A DNA stretch of 64,000 nucleotides, from the NCBI RefSeq assembly GCF_002078505.1, contig NZ_LUAV01000032.1, positions 248,001 to 312,000 of the forward strand, given 5' to 3'. This DNA comes from Ensifer aridi. Lineage in GTDB: Bacteria > Pseudomonadota > Alphaproteobacteria > Rhizobiales > Rhizobiaceae. The position numbers and the translations under genes are program-made. Of this stretch, positions 62,138 through 64,000 are shown piece after piece. The stretch's first letter is position 1; each line of letters starts with the position of its first letter. Under the pieces are notes generated by a model. The model was given only the letters and a program-made list of their open reading frames with translations, was not told where the DNA came from and searched no databases.

Positions 62138-63502
62138 TCACCCCTCCTCCCGGCCCCGCCCGACATAATCCGCGCGATTGATGCCGTGACGTGCCAGCTT
62201 ATCGTAGAAGGTCTTGCGGGGAATGCCGAGTGCCTGGAGCGTTTCCTTGACGTCGCCGCGATGCGTTGTCAGGGCCTCCTTGAGGATGTCGGCCTCGTAG
62301 CGCTCCAGCCGTTCCGGCAGCGTGCCGGTGCTCGCTGTCGCCGGTGCCACGGGAGCCTTGCCCGGATTGCCCTCGACCCCGAGCGCGACCCGCTCGGCAA
62401 AGTGTGAAAGCTCGCGCACGTTGCCGGGCCAGGGATGCGACATCAGGTGATCGCGGACGGCCGCTGAAATTTCCGGCACGTCGCGCCCGAACCGCTCCGA
62501 TGCGCGCTTCAGGAAGTGCGAGAAGAGCAGCGGGATGTCCTCGCGCCGTTCGCGCAGGGGCGGGATCTGTAGCGTGACGACGTTCAGCCGGTAGTAGAGG
62601 TCCTCGCGGAAGTCTCCGCGCTGAGCCGGATCGCCGAGATCGATCTTTGCCGCAGCGACGACGCGGATGTCGACGGGGCGGACGGTGTTGGTGCCGAGCG
62701 GCGTGATCTCGCGCGCTTCGAGCACGCGCAGCATCTTGACCTGGGTCGCCGGCGGCATCGCCTCGATCTCGTCGAGGAAGAGCGTGCCGCCGCTCGCGTG
62801 CTCGATCCGGCCGATGCGCTTCTTGACGGCGCCGGTGAAGGCACCCGGCTCGTGGCCGAAGAGCTCGCTCTCGATGACCGTTTCGGGCAGCGCGCCGCAA
62901 TTGAGGGCGACGAAATTGCCGTTCCGGCGCCGGCTCCATTGATGCAGGAGCGTGGCCACGACCTCCTTGCCGCTGCCGGTTTCACCCGCGACCAGCACGT
63001 CGACGTCGGTATCGGCGATATGTTTCAGCGTCTGGCGCAGCCGCTCCATCGCCGGGGTCTGGCCGATCAGCGGCAGGCTGTCGGAGGCGGCCTCCGCGGC
63101 GCGCTTGAGCGCGCGGTTCTCCATGATGAGGCGCCGCTTCTCCTCGGCGCGCCGCGCACTCTGGACGAGCCGGTCGGCGGCGAAGGGTTTGGCGATGAAG
63201 TCGTAGACGCCATCCTGCATGGCTTGAACTGCCATCGGTATGTCGCCATGGCCGGTCATCAGGATCACCGGAAGATCCGGGTCGAGCTCCGCGATCTTGC
63301 GGAAGAGGGCAAGCCCGTCCATGCCGGGCATGCGGATATCGCTGACGACGACGCCGCCAAAGTCGGAAGTCAGTGCGGCCAGCACCTCCGTCGCGCTGGC
63401 GAAGGGCGAGACCGCGAAACCCGCGAGCTCCAATGTCTGCCGCATCGCCTTGCGCAGGTCGTGATCGTCGTCGACCAGGAACACGGAGGGGGTGCCGCTC
63501 AT
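62138..63502 (-). CDS. dctD: C4-dicarboxylate transport response regulator, sigma54-dependent
   Basis: This is a 454-residue activator. The N-terminal receiver domain (about 5-118) has the phospho-Asp in [13 protein letters not shown]. The AAA+ sigma54-interaction domain (about 145-380) has Walker A GETGSGKE, the GAFTGA loop ([13 protein letters not shown]), and Walker B-type [13 protein letters not shown]. The C-terminal Fis-type HTH (about 405-445; [24 protein letters not shown] in pieces) binds the enhancer. The sequence is of the DctD type that activates dctA (C4-dicarboxylate permease) in rhizobia. Its start overlaps the dctB stop by 4 bases. Confidence 0.93.
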   Translation of the reverse strand: MSGTPSVFLVDDDHDLRKAMRQTLELAGFAVSPFASATEVLAALTSDFGGVVVSDIRMPGMDGLALFRKIAELDPDLPVILMTGHGDIPMAVQAMQDGVYDFIAKPFAADRLVQSARRAEEKRRLIMENRALKRAAEAASDSLPLIGQTPAMERLRQTLKHIADTDVDVLVAGETGSGKEVVATLLHQWSRRRNGNFVALNCGALPETVIESELFGHEPGAFTGAVKKRIGRIEHASGGTLFLDEIEAMPPATQVKMLRVLEAREITPLGTNTVRPVDIRVVAAAKIDLGDPAQRGDFREDLYYRLNVVTLQIPPLRERREDIPLLFSHFLKRASERFGRDVPEISAAVRDHLMSHPWPGNVRELSHFAERVALGVEGNPGKAPVAPATASTGTLPERLERYEADILKEALTTHRGDVKETLQALGIPRKTFYDKLARHGINRADYVGRGREEG

Positions 63503-64000
63503 TGCGCGTCAGCCTTCTGCAAATGGACGGTGAATGTCGTGCCGGACGGGCCGCTGTCGACGTCGATCGTGCCGCCATAGTCTGAGACGATCTCCTTGGA
63601 GATCGCGAGACCGAGGCCGAGCCCTTCTTCCTTGGAGGTGTTGAAGGGAGTGAACAGCTCGTCAAGGATATCGGCCGGAATGCCGGGGCCGTTGTCGGTA
63701 ACCGTGAGCGCGATGCCTCTCGCCGTCTCATCGCAGCGCACCCGTATCTCGCCGCCGTCACGGTCATCGATCGCCTCCAGCGCGTTCTGCAAGAGGTTGA
63801 TCAACACTTGTTCCAGCCGGATGCGGTTGCCGAGCGCCTTCAAGCCGTCGGGCGGCAACTCGATGCGGATCGCGTCCATTCGCCCGGCGAAACGGCTGCG
63901 CAAAAGCATGAGCGCGCCCTCGACAACGTCCTTCATCGCCGTCGGTTCGGCGGCGAAATGGCCCTTGCGGGCAAAGCGGCGCAGCTCGTCGGTGATGGCG
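63499..64000 (-). CDS. dctB: C4-dicarboxylate sensor histidine kinase, C-terminal part (5' end outside window)
   Basis: The frame is open to the window edge, reading back from the stop at 63499; about 167 residues are visible. They cover the end of the dimerisation region ([14 protein letters not shown]) and the HATPase domain, with N box [18 protein letters not shown]1 [12 protein letters not shown] and G2 [20 protein letters not shown]. The upstream part, with the periplasmic sensor and the His-box, is missing. Gene overlap with dctD and sequence type identify DctB, which senses succinate/fumarate/malate with the permease DctA. dctA itself is not visible. Confidence 0.9.
   Translation of the reverse strand, partial: AITDELRRFARKGHFAAEPTAMKDVVEGALMLLRSRFAGRMDAIRIELPPDGLKALGNRIRLEQVLINLLQNALEAIDDRDGGEIRVRCDETARGIALTVTDNGPGIPADILDELFTPFNTSKEEGLGLGLAISKEIVSDYGGTIDVDSGPSGTTFTVHLQKADAQ

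Overview
The window is GC-rich, tightly packed DNA that reads like a Sinorhizobium/Ensifer-type alphaproteobacterium. The grounds are: protein sequences of rhizobial type throughout; two kinds of short intergenic palindrome that I recall as common in Sinorhizobium; a dctBD pair; and a selenocysteine formate-dehydrogenase locus of the kind carried on rhizobial accessory replicons. The genus is inferred from memory, not searched. No insertion sequence, prophage, CRISPR array, rRNA or replication gene is visible. Most content is accessory metabolism, so a megaplasmid or chromid is plausible.

Layout. 1-3042: 3' end of a nuoG-like gene facing a small nuoH-nuoI-CBS operon. 3231-6538: secreted subtilisin-like protease, divergent ECF sigma factor, membrane anti-sigma factor and an exported protein made largely of 13 Asn-Ser-Ser-Ser repeats. 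6632-10289: a conserved hypothetical, then an arginine/ornithine antiporter and arginine deiminase with no arcB or arcC beside them. 10358-13462: a leftward operon with a DUF2231 membrane protein, a lipoprotein PQQ-type sugar dehydrogenase, a one-TM protein and a YetF-type protein. 13724-20402: a caa3-type cytochrome c oxidase operon (CtaG-like, triheme cytochrome, CuA/heme c subunit II, a cation exchanger, fused subunit I+III, small membrane protein). 21437-25565: a three-component periplasmic molybdenum hydroxylase (cytochrome, 2x[2Fe-2S] subunit, Mo subunit).

25705-32990 carries single genes: a Crp/Fnr regulator, SPW-repeat protein, ftsH, a flavin-linked PPOX protein with a glutathione transferase under a divergent LysR regulator, and alkB. 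33092-46606 is a large hydroxyproline-type catabolic locus: GntR regulator, DapA-family enzyme, Lrp regulator with divergent MFS exporter, Ldh2-type imino-acid reductase, ketoglutarate-semialdehyde-type dehydrogenase, a polar amino acid ABC importer, a DadA-type oxidase, aconitase X and a proline racemase homologue. That last protein has Ser and Thr at the two positions normally occupied by catalytic cysteines. Palindromic operators near gntR and dapA and a second motif shared by two promoters suggest coordinated control.

46629-59723 carries nearly everything needed to make a selenocysteine formate dehydrogenase: fdoG (in-frame TGA followed by a SECIS-like hairpin), fdoH, fdoI, fdhE, selA, a Sel1-repeat protein, selB, the selC tRNA-Sec gene, and divergent selD. 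The Sel1-repeat gene is translationally coupled between selA and selB. The end of selB is encoded by a repeated palindrome. 59850-62036 encodes a large anchored periplasmic protein of unknown function. The window ends in the C4-dicarboxylate two-component pair dctD and dctB (dctB cut by the window edge).

The strongest candidates for something not already described are the Ser/Thr proline racemase homologue in the hydroxyproline locus, the Sel1 protein inside the selenocysteine operon, and the sigma/anti-sigma/subtilase/NSSS-repeat module.
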